Assembly: GCF_003258945.1 (NCBI RefSeq)
Contig: NZ_QLIX01000013.1
Coordinates: 1-64,000, forward strand
Source: Roseicella frigidaeris
Lineage (GTDB): Bacteria; Pseudomonadota; Alphaproteobacteria; Acetobacterales; Acetobacteraceae
Direction: 5' to 3'
Length of the DNA stretch: 64,000 nt
Made by a program: the position numbers and the translations under genes. A model generated the notes under the pieces. It was given only the letters and a program-made list of their open reading frames with translations. It was not told the origin of the DNA and did no database searches. Of the stretch, positions 54,958-63,587 are shown one piece after another (position 1 is the first letter of the stretch; every line of letters begins with the position of its first letter).

Positions 54958-55257
54958 CTACCGCTGGGGATTGCGGCCGCCGCCGGTGGCCGCCATCTCG
55001 CCGCCGGTGACCGGCGAGCCGCTCTCCTCCGGCCGGCCGACATCGGGCTGGAAGGAGCGGCGATCCACGTCCAGCGCCTGGGCGGCGGGGGTCTGCTCGA
55101 CCGGCCGCGGGCCCTCGGGGCCGCCGGCCTCGGCCACGCGGTCGCGCTGCACCTCCTGGTGCAACTGGCGCGAGGCGCGCTCGGCCGGTGTCTCGGCCTG
55201 GGCCGCGAGACCGACGAGGCCGATGGGAAGGCAGCTCAGCAGCAGGCGGCGGTGCAT
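54958..55257 (-). CDS. small secreted protein of unknown function
   Basis: 99 residues. A signal peptide (MHRRLLLSCLPIGLVGLAAQA) spans about 21 residues. The mature part is charged, with QLHQEVQRDRVAEAGGPEG, and disordered, rich in Pro, Gly and Gln. No family was recognised. The ribosome site AGGGG lies 11 bases upstream, and the frame is longer than chance alone would favour in this GC range only weakly. I treat it as probable. Confidence 0.5.
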   Translation of the reverse strand: MHRRLLLSCLPIGLVGLAAQAETPAERASRQLHQEVQRDRVAEAGGPEGPRPVEQTPAAQALDVDRRSFQPDVGRPEESGSPVTGGEMAATGGGRNPQR

Positions 55258-55393
55258 GATCGGTGCATCCCCTGGCGCCACCAGCGGCGCCGTCGCCATG
55301 CGGAGCGCGCGGGACCGGGTCCGGGTTGCGCGGCCCCGCTCGACCCCGGTGCGCGGCATGGCCCGGCATGGGGGCGCCGCGCCACGCCGGGCG

Positions 55394-56359
55394 TCACCCC
55401 TGGCCGGGCGTCCAGCGTGGCGGCGCGGCGCTGCTGGTCTGGCCGGTGATCCGGCCATAGGCCTCCGGCCGGCGGTGCCGGGCGAAGTCGAAGATGGTGC
55501 GCCGGCCGAGCTCGCACATGCCGAGATCGCAATCGGCGAGGATCAGCTCGTCCCCCCAGCTCGTCGCCTGGGCCATGATCTCGCCCTGCGGGTTGACGAT
55601 GATGGAATGCCCGAACAGCTCATGCCCGTCCTCGGTGCCCGCCTTGGCGACGGCGGCGGCGAAGCAGGCATTCTGGTAGCACCCCGCCTGCACCGAGAGA
55701 TGGCTGTGGAAGACGCGCAGGTGATGCGCCTCGAAGCCGCGGTTCTCCATGTTCAGGCTCGGCGTGTTGTAGCCGAGCATGACCAGCTCGACCTGCTGCA
55801 GCCCGAGCATGCGCCAGGCCTCCGGCCAGCGGCGGTCGTTGCAGATCAGCATGCCGATATTGGCCTCGGTGCCGCCGACCGGGGCGCGGACCACCGGGAA
55901 GCCGAGATCGCCCACCTCGAAATAGCGCTTCTCGAGATGCTGCACCCGGCGCTGCGGGTCGAACTCGCTGTGCCCGGGCAGGTGGACCTTGCGGTATTTC
56001 AGCGCGACCTCGCCGCTCGGATGGACATAGGCGGCGGTGTTGAAGCGCCTGCCGTCCGGCGTCTTCTCGGCATAGCCGAGATGGAAGCCGATGCCGTAGC
56101 GCCGCGCCGCCGCGAAGAGCGGCGCGGTGGCCGGCGAGGGGAGGGTGGTCTCGTACCAATGGTCGGCGTTGGCGAGGTCCTCCTCGTACCAGCGGGGGAA
56201 GAAGGTGGTCAGGGCCAGCTCGGGGAAGACCACCACCTCGGCGCCGCGGCGATGCGCCGTCTCCATCAGCCGCACCATGCGGCCGACCGCGACCTCCCGG
56301 CCCTCGGCCTTCTGGATGGGGCCGAGCTGGGCGGCGGCGAGGGTGAGGCGGCGGGACAT
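55394..56359 (-). CDS. N-carbamoyl-D-amino acid hydrolase-like nitrilase-superfamily protein (1)
   Basis: 321 residues. The Glu-Lys-Cys triad is Glu47 (FPELALTTFFPRW), Lys124 (KYRKVHLPGH) and Cys173 (LICNDRRWPEAWR). The TTFFPRW and CNDRRWPE strings are those of D-carbamoylases. It releases D-amino acid, CO2 and ammonia from N-carbamoyl amino acids. A second copy lies at 58836. It is divergent from the Bug receptor gene. A role in hydantoin or pyrimidine use is inferred from the hydantoinase downstream. Confidence 0.9.
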   Translation of the reverse strand: MSRRLTLAAAQLGPIQKAEGREVAVGRMVRLMETAHRRGAEVVVFPELALTTFFPRWYEEDLANADHWYETTLPSPATAPLFAAARRYGIGFHLGYAEKTPDGRRFNTAAYVHPSGEVALKYRKVHLPGHSEFDPQRRVQHLEKRYFEVGDLGFPVVRAPVGGTEANIGMLICNDRRWPEAWRMLGLQQVELVMLGYNTPSLNMENRGFEAHHLRVFHSHLSVQAGCYQNACFAAAVAKAGTEDGHELFGHSIIVNPQGEIMAQATSWGDELILADCDLGMCELGRRTIFDFARHRRPEAYGRITGQTSSAAPPRWTPGQG

Positions 56360-56508
56360 GCGGCGGTCCTGGGCTGTGGGGGCGATGTCGCAGGACAGTA
56401 AAGCAAGTCGCCCACCGGCACAGGCCGTGGCGGCCTCGGCGCGCCCCGCCCGTGAGCAGGTGACACCCGCTTTCGTATCGGGCAAACCCCCGGCGAGGAG
56501 ACCCGTCG

Positions 56509-57498
56509 ATGCCCACCACCCGCCGCGCCACCCTGCTGCGCCCGCTCGCGGCCGTTGCCGCCGGCGCGCTGCCCTTGCCCGCCCTCGCCCAGGGCGGCGA
56601 GTTCCCCAACCGCCCGCTCCGGATGATCATTCCCTTCCCGCCCGGCGGCGGCAGCGACATCCTCGGCCGGCTGCTGGCGCAGCGCATGGGCGAAGCGCTG
56701 GGCCAGCCGGTGGTGCCGGAGAACCGCTCCGGCGCCGGCGGCAACATCGGCACCGAGGCGGTGGCGAAGGCGCCGCCCGATGGCTACACGCTGGTCATCG
56801 TCTTCAACACCATCGTCGTCAACCAATTCGTCTATGCCCAGCTGCCCTTCGACCTGAAGCGCGACCTGACGCCGGTGGCGAAGGTGGCGCTCGCCCCGAC
56901 CCTGATCTGTGGCGGCCCGAAGCTGCAGGCGCGGGACCTGCGGGAGGTCGTCGAGATCAGCCGCCGCGAGCCGGGCCGGCTGAACCACGGCACGCCCGGC
57001 CTCGGCACCATCACCCATGTGAGCTGCGAGCTGATGGATGCGATGTCGGGCGGCAAGCTGACCCAGGTGCACTACCGCGGCACCGGCCCGGCGGTGACGG
57101 CCTGCGTCAGCGGCGAGGTGGAGCTGGTCTCGGCGCCGCTCTCGGCGGTGGACGAGCTGGTCAAGGCCGGGCGGCTGCGGGCGCTCGGCAACCTGGCCGG
57201 GCAGGACAGCCCGCTGATGCCGGGTGTGCCGACGGTTGCCGCGGCGGCCAGGCTGCCGGGCTATGCGGTGGACAATTGGGGCGCGGTGCTGGCGCCGGCC
57301 GGCCTGCCGGAGCCGATCCGGCAGAAGCTCGAGTCGGCGGCGCGCCAGGCGGTGGACACGCCGGAGGGCCGGGCGGCGCTCGCCTCGCGCGGCATCGAAA
57401 GCAGCTTCGGCGATGGCCGCGCGCTCGCCGCCGTCATCGAGGCCGACAGCCGGCGCTGGGAGCCGGTGATCCGCAAGGCGGACATCCGGGTGGAATAG
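56509..57498 (+). CDS. Bug-family tripartite tricarboxylate transporter receptor
   Basis: 329 residues. Residues 1-27 are a signal peptide (TTRRATLLRPLAAVAAG, Arg-Arg motif). The Bug pattern is RPLRMIIPFPPGGGSDILGR, VPENRSGAGGNIGTEAVAK and PPDGYTLVI. It is a periplasmic receptor. No tctA/tctB membrane genes are adjacent, as is usual for Bug proteins. Position between the two carbamoylase genes suggests a ligand linked to hydantoin or carbamoyl compounds, but this is only context. Confidence 0.93.
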   Translation: MPTTRRATLLRPLAAVAAGALPLPALAQGGEFPNRPLRMIIPFPPGGGSDILGRLLAQRMGEALGQPVVPENRSGAGGNIGTEAVAKAPPDGYTLVIVFNTIVVNQFVYAQLPFDLKRDLTPVAKVALAPTLICGGPKLQARDLREVVEISRREPGRLNHGTPGLGTITHVSCELMDAMSGGKLTQVHYRGTGPAVTACVSGEVELVSAPLSAVDELVKAGRLRALGNLAGQDSPLMPGVPTVAAAARLPGYAVDNWGAVLAPAGLPEPIRQKLESAARQAVDTPEGRAALASRGIESSFGDGRALAAVIEADSRRWEPVIRKADIRVE

Positions 57499-57700
57499 GC
57501 CGTCACGGCGAGGGATGCGGGGCGCGCCCGCGCCCGCGCCCGCGCTGCCGGTTGCCGATGCATCCTTGCCGGTTCGGATGGGCCGGCGGGCAGCGCGGCG
57601 TCGGTGACTTCATACTGTCGCGGAATGCGCATGAACCCTGGTTGCCCCGGGCCGTTCTCTGGCCTCGCGGCTCTGCGGGCCGCAGCAGGGAGAGTCCGGG

Positions 57701-58624
57701 ATGTTCATGCGCATCGACAAGCTTCAGGCCGAGCTGCCCGCACCCAAGCGGAAGGATCCGAACGCCGCCGCCGCCCTGCAGGAGCTGCTGGGCGGCAAGT
57801 ATGGCGAGATGTCGACGCTCGGGAACTACATGTTCCAGAGCTTCAATTTCCGCAGCAAGGACAAGCTGCGTCCCTTCTATTCCCTGGTCGCCAGCATCAC
57901 CGCCGAGGAGCTCGGCCATGTCGAGCTGGTGAGCAACGGCGTCGCCATGCTGGCCAACGGTCCGGATTCCGCGGGCGACGAGACCGGCGGGCAGGACATC
58001 TCCGGCGCGCCCTTCGAGGCGATGAAGGACATCCGCTCCTTCGCCAGCTTCGCCTCCCATGCCGGCGGCTCGGTGCCGGTGAACAGCAACGGCATGTCCT
58101 GGAATGCCGACATGGTGACCACGACCGGCAATGTCGTGGTCGACCTGCTGCACAATTTCCACTTGGAATGCGGCGCCCGGCTGCACAAGCTGCGGGTCTA
58201 CGAGACGCTGTCGGACCTCACCGGGCGCGAGGTCTGCGGCTATCTGCTGGTGCGCGGCTCGGTGCACGCGCATGCCTATGCGCTGGCGCTGAAGCAGATC
58301 ACCGGCGCCGACATCACCAAGGTGCTGCCGACGCCGAACATCCCGCTCGGCAACATCCCCGAATGCCAGAAATACCTGCAGGAGGGCTCGCATCGCCGGC
58401 TCTATACCTGGAGCCCGGCCGACTACAAGGAGATCGCCGGCCTCTGGGGCAATGGCGAGCAGGCCTTGCCGGGCGACCCGCCGGGCGAGTTGCAGGTGGT
58501 GGACGGCCTGCCGGAAGGCGGCAAGATCCATCAGCTCACGGGTGTCGCCTCGGCCTTCACCCCGGACTATGCGCCCGAGGAGATGTTCGAGGTCGCCACC
58601 AAGCTCTACAAGATGTCGCGCTGA
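57701..58624 (+). CDS. manganese catalase
   Basis: 307 residues. The dinuclear Mn ligands line up with Lactobacillus Mn-catalase: Glu36 (KYGEMST), Glu70 and His73 (AEELGHVELV), Glu156 (FHLECGARLH) and His189 (GSVHAHAYAL). It removes hydrogen peroxide in the cytoplasm without haem. It lies between the Bug receptor and a family C repeat. The 202 bp upstream hold its promoter; no operator was identified. Mn catalase fits an aerobe that uses O2-dependent and H2O2-forming oxidases, an inference. Confidence 0.95.
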   Translation: MFMRIDKLQAELPAPKRKDPNAAAALQELLGGKYGEMSTLGNYMFQSFNFRSKDKLRPFYSLVASITAEELGHVELVSNGVAMLANGPDSAGDETGGQDISGAPFEAMKDIRSFASFASHAGGSVPVNSNGMSWNADMVTTTGNVVVDLLHNFHLECGARLHKLRVYETLSDLTGREVCGYLLVRGSVHAHAYALALKQITGADITKVLPTPNIPLGNIPECQKYLQEGSHRRLYTWSPADYKEIAGLWGNGEQALPGDPPGELQVVDGLPEGGKIHQLTGVASAFTPDYAPEEMFEVATKLYKMSR

Positions 58625-58649
58625 CCGGCAGCGGGGCACGCCACCCGTC

Positions 58650-58786
58650 TCATACCAACGGCATGAATGCTTCATTCATGCCGAACGGGCGCCGGGCCCC
58701 GTGGCGTGGTGCCAAGGTTTGCGGAGCAAACCGCTCGGCGACTGAGGGGCCGTCGATGGGTCACTATCGACGGCCGCTGGTATCAT
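58650..58786 (-). repeat. family C intergenic repeat
   Basis: A 137-bp copy in the gap between the convergent catalase and carbamoylase genes, oriented opposite to the copy at 54705. Ends are TCATACCAACGG and CCGCTGGTATCA. The main stem is a perfect 10 bp, GGCCGTCGAT with ATCGACGGCC (58748-58757 with 58766-58775). GGTTTGC/GCAAACC and GGCATGAA/TTCATGCC stems also pair. Confidence 0.85.
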
Positions 58787-58793
58787 TGGGCGC

Positions 58794-58832
58794 GCCCGGG
58801 CCCCCGCGGCGGCGCGCAGCGGCGTCGCGGGG
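58794..58832 (-). repeat. family B intergenic repeat, short copy 3
   Basis: Read on the minus strand it starts CCCCGCGACGCCGC three bases after the stop of the carbamoylase and continues to CCGCGGGGGCCCGGGC. It matches the first 35-40 bp of copies at 25440 and 39527 and then abuts a family C copy. CCCCGCG/CGCGGGG arms form a stem. Confidence 0.65.
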
Positions 58833-58835
58833 CGT

Positions 58836-59783
58836 TCAGCCGGGCGGCACCGCGCCCGTCCGCTCGGTGATCATCCCGTACCATTGCGGCCGGCGATGGG
58901 CGGCGAAATTGAACATCTTCTCCTTGCCCTGGCGGCAGGCATCGAGATCCGCCTCGGCCAGGATCAGCTCGTCGCCGAGCCCCTTGGCCTGTGCCACCAC
59001 CTCGCCATTCGGATCGACGATGCAGGAGCCGCCGATCAGCCCGGCGCCGTCCTCGTTGCCCGCCTTCGCCACCGAGACCGCCCAGGTCGCATTCATATAG
59101 GCATTGGCCTGCACCGCGAGGGTGGAGTGGAAGGTGCGGCGCTCGGCGCTCTCCCCCTCGCCGCCATTCGGATCGTAGGCGGCGGAGTTGTAGCCGATCA
59201 GCACCAGCTCCACCCCCTGCAGGCCGAGCACCCGCCAGCCCTCCGGCCAGCGGCGGTCGTTGCAGATCAGCATGCCCATCACCGGCGCGCCCCAGGCAGC
59301 CGGGCCGCGCGCCGCCGGGAAGCCGGTATCGCCATAGGCGAAATACATCTTCTCGAGCTGCTGGTAGCGCTGCCCGGGCTTCACCCGGTCGGAGCCCGGG
59401 AGGTGGATCTTGCGGTACCTGAACAGGATCGACCCGTCCGGCCCGACGGTGACGGCGCTGTTGAAGCGCTGCCCCTCCGGCGTCAGCTCGGCATAGCCGA
59501 CATAGAAGCCGACCCCGAGCGCCTTCGCCCGGTCAAACAGCGGCTGCACCTGTGGGTTCGGCATCGCCGTCTCGAAGCAGGCCAGCAGCTCCGGGCTGTC
59601 CTGCTCCATCGGCCAGCGCGGGAAGAAGGTGGTGAAGGCGAGCTCGGGGAAGACGACGAGCTGCGCCCCCCGGGCGGCGGCGCCTTCCAGCAGCGCGATC
59701 ATGCGGCCGAGGATGGCGGCGCGGCTGTCGGCGCGCTGGTTCGGGCCCATCTGGGCGCCGGCGAGGCGCAGGATGCGGGCCAT
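58836..59783 (-). CDS. N-carbamoyl-D-amino acid hydrolase-like nitrilase-superfamily protein (2)
   Basis: 315 residues. The triad is Glu47 (FPELAFTTFFPRW), Lys125 (RYRKIHLPG) and Cys174 (LICNDRRWPEGWR). It is a diverged paralog of the enzyme at 55394 with the same catalytic strings. It starts three bases after the hydantoinase stop on the same strand, so the two are translated as a unit. The pair opens cyclic imides or hydantoins and removes the carbamoyl group. A family B repeat starts three bases after the stop. Confidence 0.91.
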   Translation of the reverse strand: MARILRLAGAQMGPNQRADSRAAILGRMIALLEGAAARGAQLVVFPELAFTTFFPRWPMEQDSPELLACFETAMPNPQVQPLFDRAKALGVGFYVGYAELTPEGQRFNSAVTVGPDGSILFRYRKIHLPGSDRVKPGQRYQQLEKMYFAYGDTGFPAARGPAAWGAPVMGMLICNDRRWPEGWRVLGLQGVELVLIGYNSAAYDPNGGEGESAERRTFHSTLAVQANAYMNATWAVSVAKAGNEDGAGLIGGSCIVDPNGEVVAQAKGLGDELILAEADLDACRQGKEKMFNFAAHRRPQWYGMITERTGAVPPG

Positions 59784-59786
59784 GGC

Positions 59787-61175
59787 TCAGCCCTCCCCCA
59801 GATAGGTGTCGCGGTGCTGGCGCGGCACGAAGCGACCGCTGCCGGGCCGGGCCAGCACGGCGCTGCCGTCCCAGATGCAGGCGCCGCGGAGATAGGTGGC
59901 GGCGACGCGGGCGTGCATCGCCCGCCCGTCATAGGGCGACCAGCGGGCATCCTCGCGGTCGCGGATCTCGCGCGCATCGAAGGTGAAGTCGCCGCGCTCC
60001 AGCACGCAGAGATCGGCGTCGCACCCCACCCGGAGGGCACCCTTCTTCGGGAAGAGGCCGTGGAAGCGGGCCGGCCGCTCGGCGCCGTAGAGCGCCATCA
60101 GCGTCACCGGCAGGCCGCGCTCGGCGAGCAGCGTGTAGAGCAGGGGGGCGAAGCTCTGCAGCCCGGTCAGCCCGGCGACGGGGGCGAAGATGTCGCCGTC
60201 ATAGCGCTTCCGCTCCCGCGGCCAGGGGGCGTGGTCGGTCGAGACATAGGCGATCCGGCCGGCGCGGAAGGCCTCCCACATCCGCTCCACCTCGGCGGCG
60301 CTGCGGAAGGGCGGGTTGCATTTGCCGAAGCCCTGCAGCCGGACCAGGTCCTCCTCCGTCATGCAGAGATACTGGATGCAGGCCTCGCCCGAGGTCCTGG
60401 CGCCGCTGCGGCGGTAGATCTCGGCCAGCTCGAAGCCGCGGGCGATGGAGGAATGGGCGATGTGGACATGGCAGCCCGTCTCCAGCGCCATCTCGAAGAT
60501 CTCGAGATCGGCCATGCTCTCGGCCAGGGGCGGCCGGGTGCGGGCATGCATGATCGGGTCGGTGCGCCCGGCCGCCTTCGCCTCCTCGGTCAGGCGCTGC
60601 ACCAGCTCCTGGTCCTCGTTGTGGATGGCGCACATGAGGCCGGTCTTCGCGATCTCGCGGAAGGCGGCCAGCATGGTCGGGTGGTCGATGCGCGGGAAGC
60701 GCACCGCGTCGTATTCATAGGTGGAGAGCTTGAAGGAGCAGGCGCCCGCCTCGGCCAGCCCGGCGATGGCCTCGATGCCGCCCGCCTTGGTGATGGTGCC
60801 GTAGAGCGCCATGTCGACATGCGAGGTCGCCTCGACCACCGCCACCTTCTCCCGCAGGATGCCGGCATCGGTCACCGGCCGCGGCACGTCATAGGGCATG
60901 TCGACGCAGGTGGTGACGCCGCCGGCGGCGGCCGACATCGAGGCCCCCTCGATCCCCGGCCAGCCGGTGCTGCTGCTGGTGTGCATGTGGCCATCCACCA
61001 GCCCGGGCAGCAGCAGCCGGCCGGCATGGTCGTCGACGGACGCGGCCGGCGGCGGCGTGCCCTGGCCGATCGCCGCGATTGCCTCCCCGCGCACCGCCAC
61101 ATAGCCATCCCGCAGCACGGCATCGGGCAGCACGACATCGCCGAGGATCACGCGGTCGAAGGGGGTGGGCGGCAT
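59787..61175 (-). CDS. hydantoinase / dihydropyrimidinase / allantoinase family amidohydrolase
   Basis: 462 residues of the cyclic amidohydrolase family. Metal ligands are His63 and His65 (DGHMHT), Lys149 (carboxylated, CSFKLST), His185 (CAIHNED), His241 region (VHIAHSS) and Asp in VSTDHAPWP. It opens a five- or six-membered cyclic diamide. The start is ATG 61175, six bases after GGAG; ATG 61190 has no ribosome site. With the carbamoylase downstream it forms a hydantoin or pyrimidine degradation unit. The exact substrate is open. Confidence 0.92.
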   Translation of the reverse strand: MPPTPFDRVILGDVVLPDAVLRDGYVAVRGEAIAAIGQGTPPPAASVDDHAGRLLLPGLVDGHMHTSSSTGWPGIEGASMSAAAGGVTTCVDMPYDVPRPVTDAGILREKVAVVEATSHVDMALYGTITKAGGIEAIAGLAEAGACSFKLSTYEYDAVRFPRIDHPTMLAAFREIAKTGLMCAIHNEDQELVQRLTEEAKAAGRTDPIMHARTRPPLAESMADLEIFEMALETGCHVHIAHSSIARGFELAEIYRRSGARTSGEACIQYLCMTEEDLVRLQGFGKCNPPFRSAAEVERMWEAFRAGRIAYVSTDHAPWPRERKRYDGDIFAPVAGLTGLQSFAPLLYTLLAERGLPVTLMALYGAERPARFHGLFPKKGALRVGCDADLCVLERGDFTFDAREIRDREDARWSPYDGRAMHARVAATYLRGACIWDGSAVLARPGSGRFVPRQHRDTYLGEG

Positions 61176-61438
61176 CTCGCTCTCCGGCATCGGGTTCGCG
61201 GGACCCTACTCCGCTTCCCCACGCAATTTGAGGGGGGCGGAGCGGCGAAATCTGCCGCTGCCGCCCGGCAATGCCTGCCGGGCGGGCGGCGATTGCCGGG
61301 CCTTGCGGCGTGGCGCGGCGCCGGGGATGGCCGGTGGCGCCGGGCCGCGTGGGAAAATATTACACTGGCACCATGATCGCCCCCTGTCCCAGGGCCAGCG
61401 GACGAAGGGTCCGGGGCCTTCGACGGAGGGAAGCGATC

Positions 61439-62122
61439 ATGCAGATCGGTTCATCGAGCACCGCATCCATGGAGGGCTGGGCGCGGTTGCAGGCGCCGCG
61501 GCCGGCGAGCGGCAGCACGGATGACAGCAGCAGCACCCGCCAGGGCACGGCCAGCGATGCCGGCACGACGGATGCGAGCGGCACGGCCGGCGGCACCGCC
61601 CTGCCGCAGATCGCCGCCGCGCTGATGCAATTCCTGATGCAGGCCCAAGGCGGCATGCAGGGCACCGCACAAGGCCAGGATGGCAACGGCAGCGATGGCC
61701 GGCGCAGCAGCGCCGCCGGCGAGGCCGCCGATGCGCGGCCCGCTGGTCCGCCCGCCGGCCCGCCCCTCGGGCCGCCGCCTGCTCCCCCGCCCGGGCCTCC
61801 CCCGGGCGCCGGCAGCACCGATGCGGCCGACAGCGCGAACGGCACCGCCGCCGCCGCTTCGGGCAGCGCTGACGGCACCACGACCGCCGCCACCGCGGAT
61901 GCCGACACGACGGGGACCGCCGGCGAGACGCAGGGGGCGGGCCGGCCGCATCGCCACCACCAGGCCGGCCCCGCCGATGACGGCGCCGGGCAGCAGGACA
62001 GCGACCCGATGCGCGACTTCATGCAGGCGATGACCCGCGCGCTCGACGCCTATGCCGCGCAGAACAGGAGCAACAGCGGCACCTCCGCCACGGCCGCGGC
62101 CAGCACCTCGGTCAGCGCCTGA
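61439..62122 (+). CDS. low-complexity Ser/Thr/Gly/Ala-rich protein
   Basis: 227 residues with no signal peptide and no known domain. It is rich in Ser, Thr, Gly, Ala and Asp. A Pro/Gly tract is at about residues 100-123 (PPAGPPLGPPPAPPPGPPPG). Short hydrophobic helices (ALPQIAAALMQFLMQAQGG and DPMRDFMQAMTRALDAYAAQ) sit among the tracts. The ribosome site GGAGGG lies eight bases upstream. AT-rich GGGAAAATATTACAC at 61349-61363 may be its promoter. I do not recognise it; secreted-adhesin-like or disordered scaffold roles are guesses. Confidence 0.6.
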   Translation: MQIGSSSTASMEGWARLQAPRPASGSTDDSSSTRQGTASDAGTTDASGTAGGTALPQIAAALMQFLMQAQGGMQGTAQGQDGNGSDGRRSSAAGEAADARPAGPPAGPPLGPPPAPPPGPPPGAGSTDAADSANGTAAAASGSADGTTTAATADADTTGTAGETQGAGRPHRHHQAGPADDGAGQQDSDPMRDFMQAMTRALDAYAAQNRSNSGTSATAAASTSVSA

Positions 62123-62212
62123 GGCTGGGATGCGGCCGGCCCGGCAAAATGCCCGGTCCCCGCTGCCGCTCCTTCCCAGGCGAGCCGCTCCACGCCCCTC
62201 CGCGACCGGCTC

Positions 62213-62370
62213 TGATCCCTGGTGCGCGACGTGCGGACCTGCGGCCCGCAGGGCCGAGCGCCCAACTGGACGCCGCGCCGCGCCGCGTGGCGCGACGCCA
62301 AGCTGCCAGGGGCAGCGTCCGGCGCTTGCGGGGCGCGACGGTGCGACCGTCGCGCGCTTGGCATGATACC
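62213..62370 (-). repeat. family C intergenic repeat
   Basis: A 158-bp copy in the 250-bp gap after the low-complexity gene. It is bounded by TGATCC and GATACC. It contains a perfect 10-bp hairpin (62333-62342 with 62346-62355, 3-nt loop) just inside the right end. The stretch CTGCGGCCCGCAGGGCCGAG is shared, reversed, with the copy at 45069. Its right end stops two bases before the LysR stop codon. Confidence 0.75.
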
Positions 62371-62372
62371 CG

Positions 62373-63284
62373 TCACGGCGCCGGCTCGCTCTGCGGGAAG
62401 ACCTGCCGCGCCACCTGCACCGCCAGGCGCGCCGCCTCGGTTTCGCGCTCGCCATTCCAGACCAGCGCGACGCCGACGGAATCGACCGGGCCGGCCAGCT
62501 CGCGGAAGGCGACGCCCGGCGGCCGCAGCACCGCCATGCCGGAGCTGACCAGCGCGACGCCGAGCCCGGCCGCGACGAAGGCGAGCTGCGCCATCGCCGA
62601 GGAGACCTCGCGCACCGGCACCGGCTCGAAGCCGGCGGCGCGGCAGGCGCTGATCTGGCGGTCGAAATAGGCCGGGCTGATACTGCGCGGCAGGAGCATC
62701 AGCGGCTCCCGCGCCAGGGCGGCGAGCGGCAATGGGCCAGCCGTGCCGAGCAGCGCATGCCCGTCCGGCAGCGCCGCCACCAGCGCGTCCTTGCCGAGCG
62801 GCAGGACATGCAGCGGCAGCCGGTCGTGGTCGAGGCGGGCCAGGGCGAAATCCACCTCGCCGCGCCGCAGCGCCTCCACCGCATCGGCGGTGTCCATCTC
62901 CTGCACCGCCATGGCGGCGTCGGGCTGGGCGTCGCGCAGCGCCCGGACGAGCGGCGGCAGGAAATCGAAGAGGGCCGAGGTGACGCAGGCCAGCGCCATC
63001 GGCAACTGCCGGCCGGCGCGCAGCTCGCGGGCCAGCGCCTCGACCTGCTTGGCTTCCTCGGCGAGTCGGCGGATGACCGGCAGCAGCGCCTCGCCCTCGC
63101 GCGTCGGCCGCGCCCCCTTGCGCGTGCGCTCGAGCAGCCGCACGCCGAGCTCGGCCTCCAGCGCCTGGATCTGCGCCGAGAGCGGCGGCTGCGACAGGCC
63201 GAGCCGCGCCGCGGCTCGCCCGAAATGCCCCTCCTCCGCGACGGCGAGGAAATGCGCCATCCGCCGCAGCATGCGGAAATCCAT
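62373..63284 (-). CDS. LysR family transcriptional regulator
   Basis: 303 residues. Residues 1-60 are the winged HTH ([20 protein letters not shown]). The effector domain (residues about 90-290) has the two-lobed LysR fold. It is divergent from prpD across a 303-bp gap and is its probable activator, a common arrangement for LysR regulators. Confidence 0.93.
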   Translation of the reverse strand: MDFRMLRRMAHFLAVAEEGHFGRAAARLGLSQPPLSAQIQALEAELGVRLLERTRKGARPTREGEALLPVIRRLAEEAKQVEALARELRAGRQLPMALACVTSALFDFLPPLVRALRDAQPDAAMAVQEMDTADAVEALRRGEVDFALARLDHDRLPLHVLPLGKDALVAALPDGHALLGTAGPLPLAALAREPLMLLPRSISPAYFDRQISACRAAGFEPVPVREVSSAMAQLAFVAAGLGVALVSSGMAVLRPPGVAFRELAGPVDSVGVALVWNGERETEAARLAVQVARQVFPQSEPAP

Positions 63285-63587
63285 GCGTCATCCCCCGCGG
63301 CGCCGGCTCGTCGTCCTGTCCGGCCGGCCCATCCCGCAGGCGCGGCCTGCCGGATCGCCCGCCGGCCGCCGCACCTTGCCTCGCATCGCCGATACGGAAA
63401 TCCTATCGATCCGCTGCGTCAATCGGAATGGACGAAGACCGGGCGCGGCGGGAGAAAGCCCGCGTCGTCCTTCGCCTCAGCCCCGGCAGGTCCCGGGGCA
63501 GGTCGAGCGGGCAGCACCACGTCCCGGAGCCAGGCCGCATGGCAGGCCCGGGGATCCCAAGGCCATCGAGAGGGAGCCAGGCCCGTC
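63285..63587. other. 303-bp divergent promoter region, lysR/prpD
   Basis: This gap between the LysR and PrpD start codons holds no reading frame that I can support. The only clear feature is the CGATA-N9-TATCG dyad at 63390-63408. No repeat of families A, B or C was seen. Confidence 0.5.
63390..63408. promoter_or_regulatory. candidate LysR-type box
   Basis: CGATA and TATCG arms are separated by nine bases and contain the ATA-N9-TAT, T-N11-A core of LysR sites. It lies 106 bp upstream of the regulator start and 180 bp from prpD. Confidence 0.45.
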
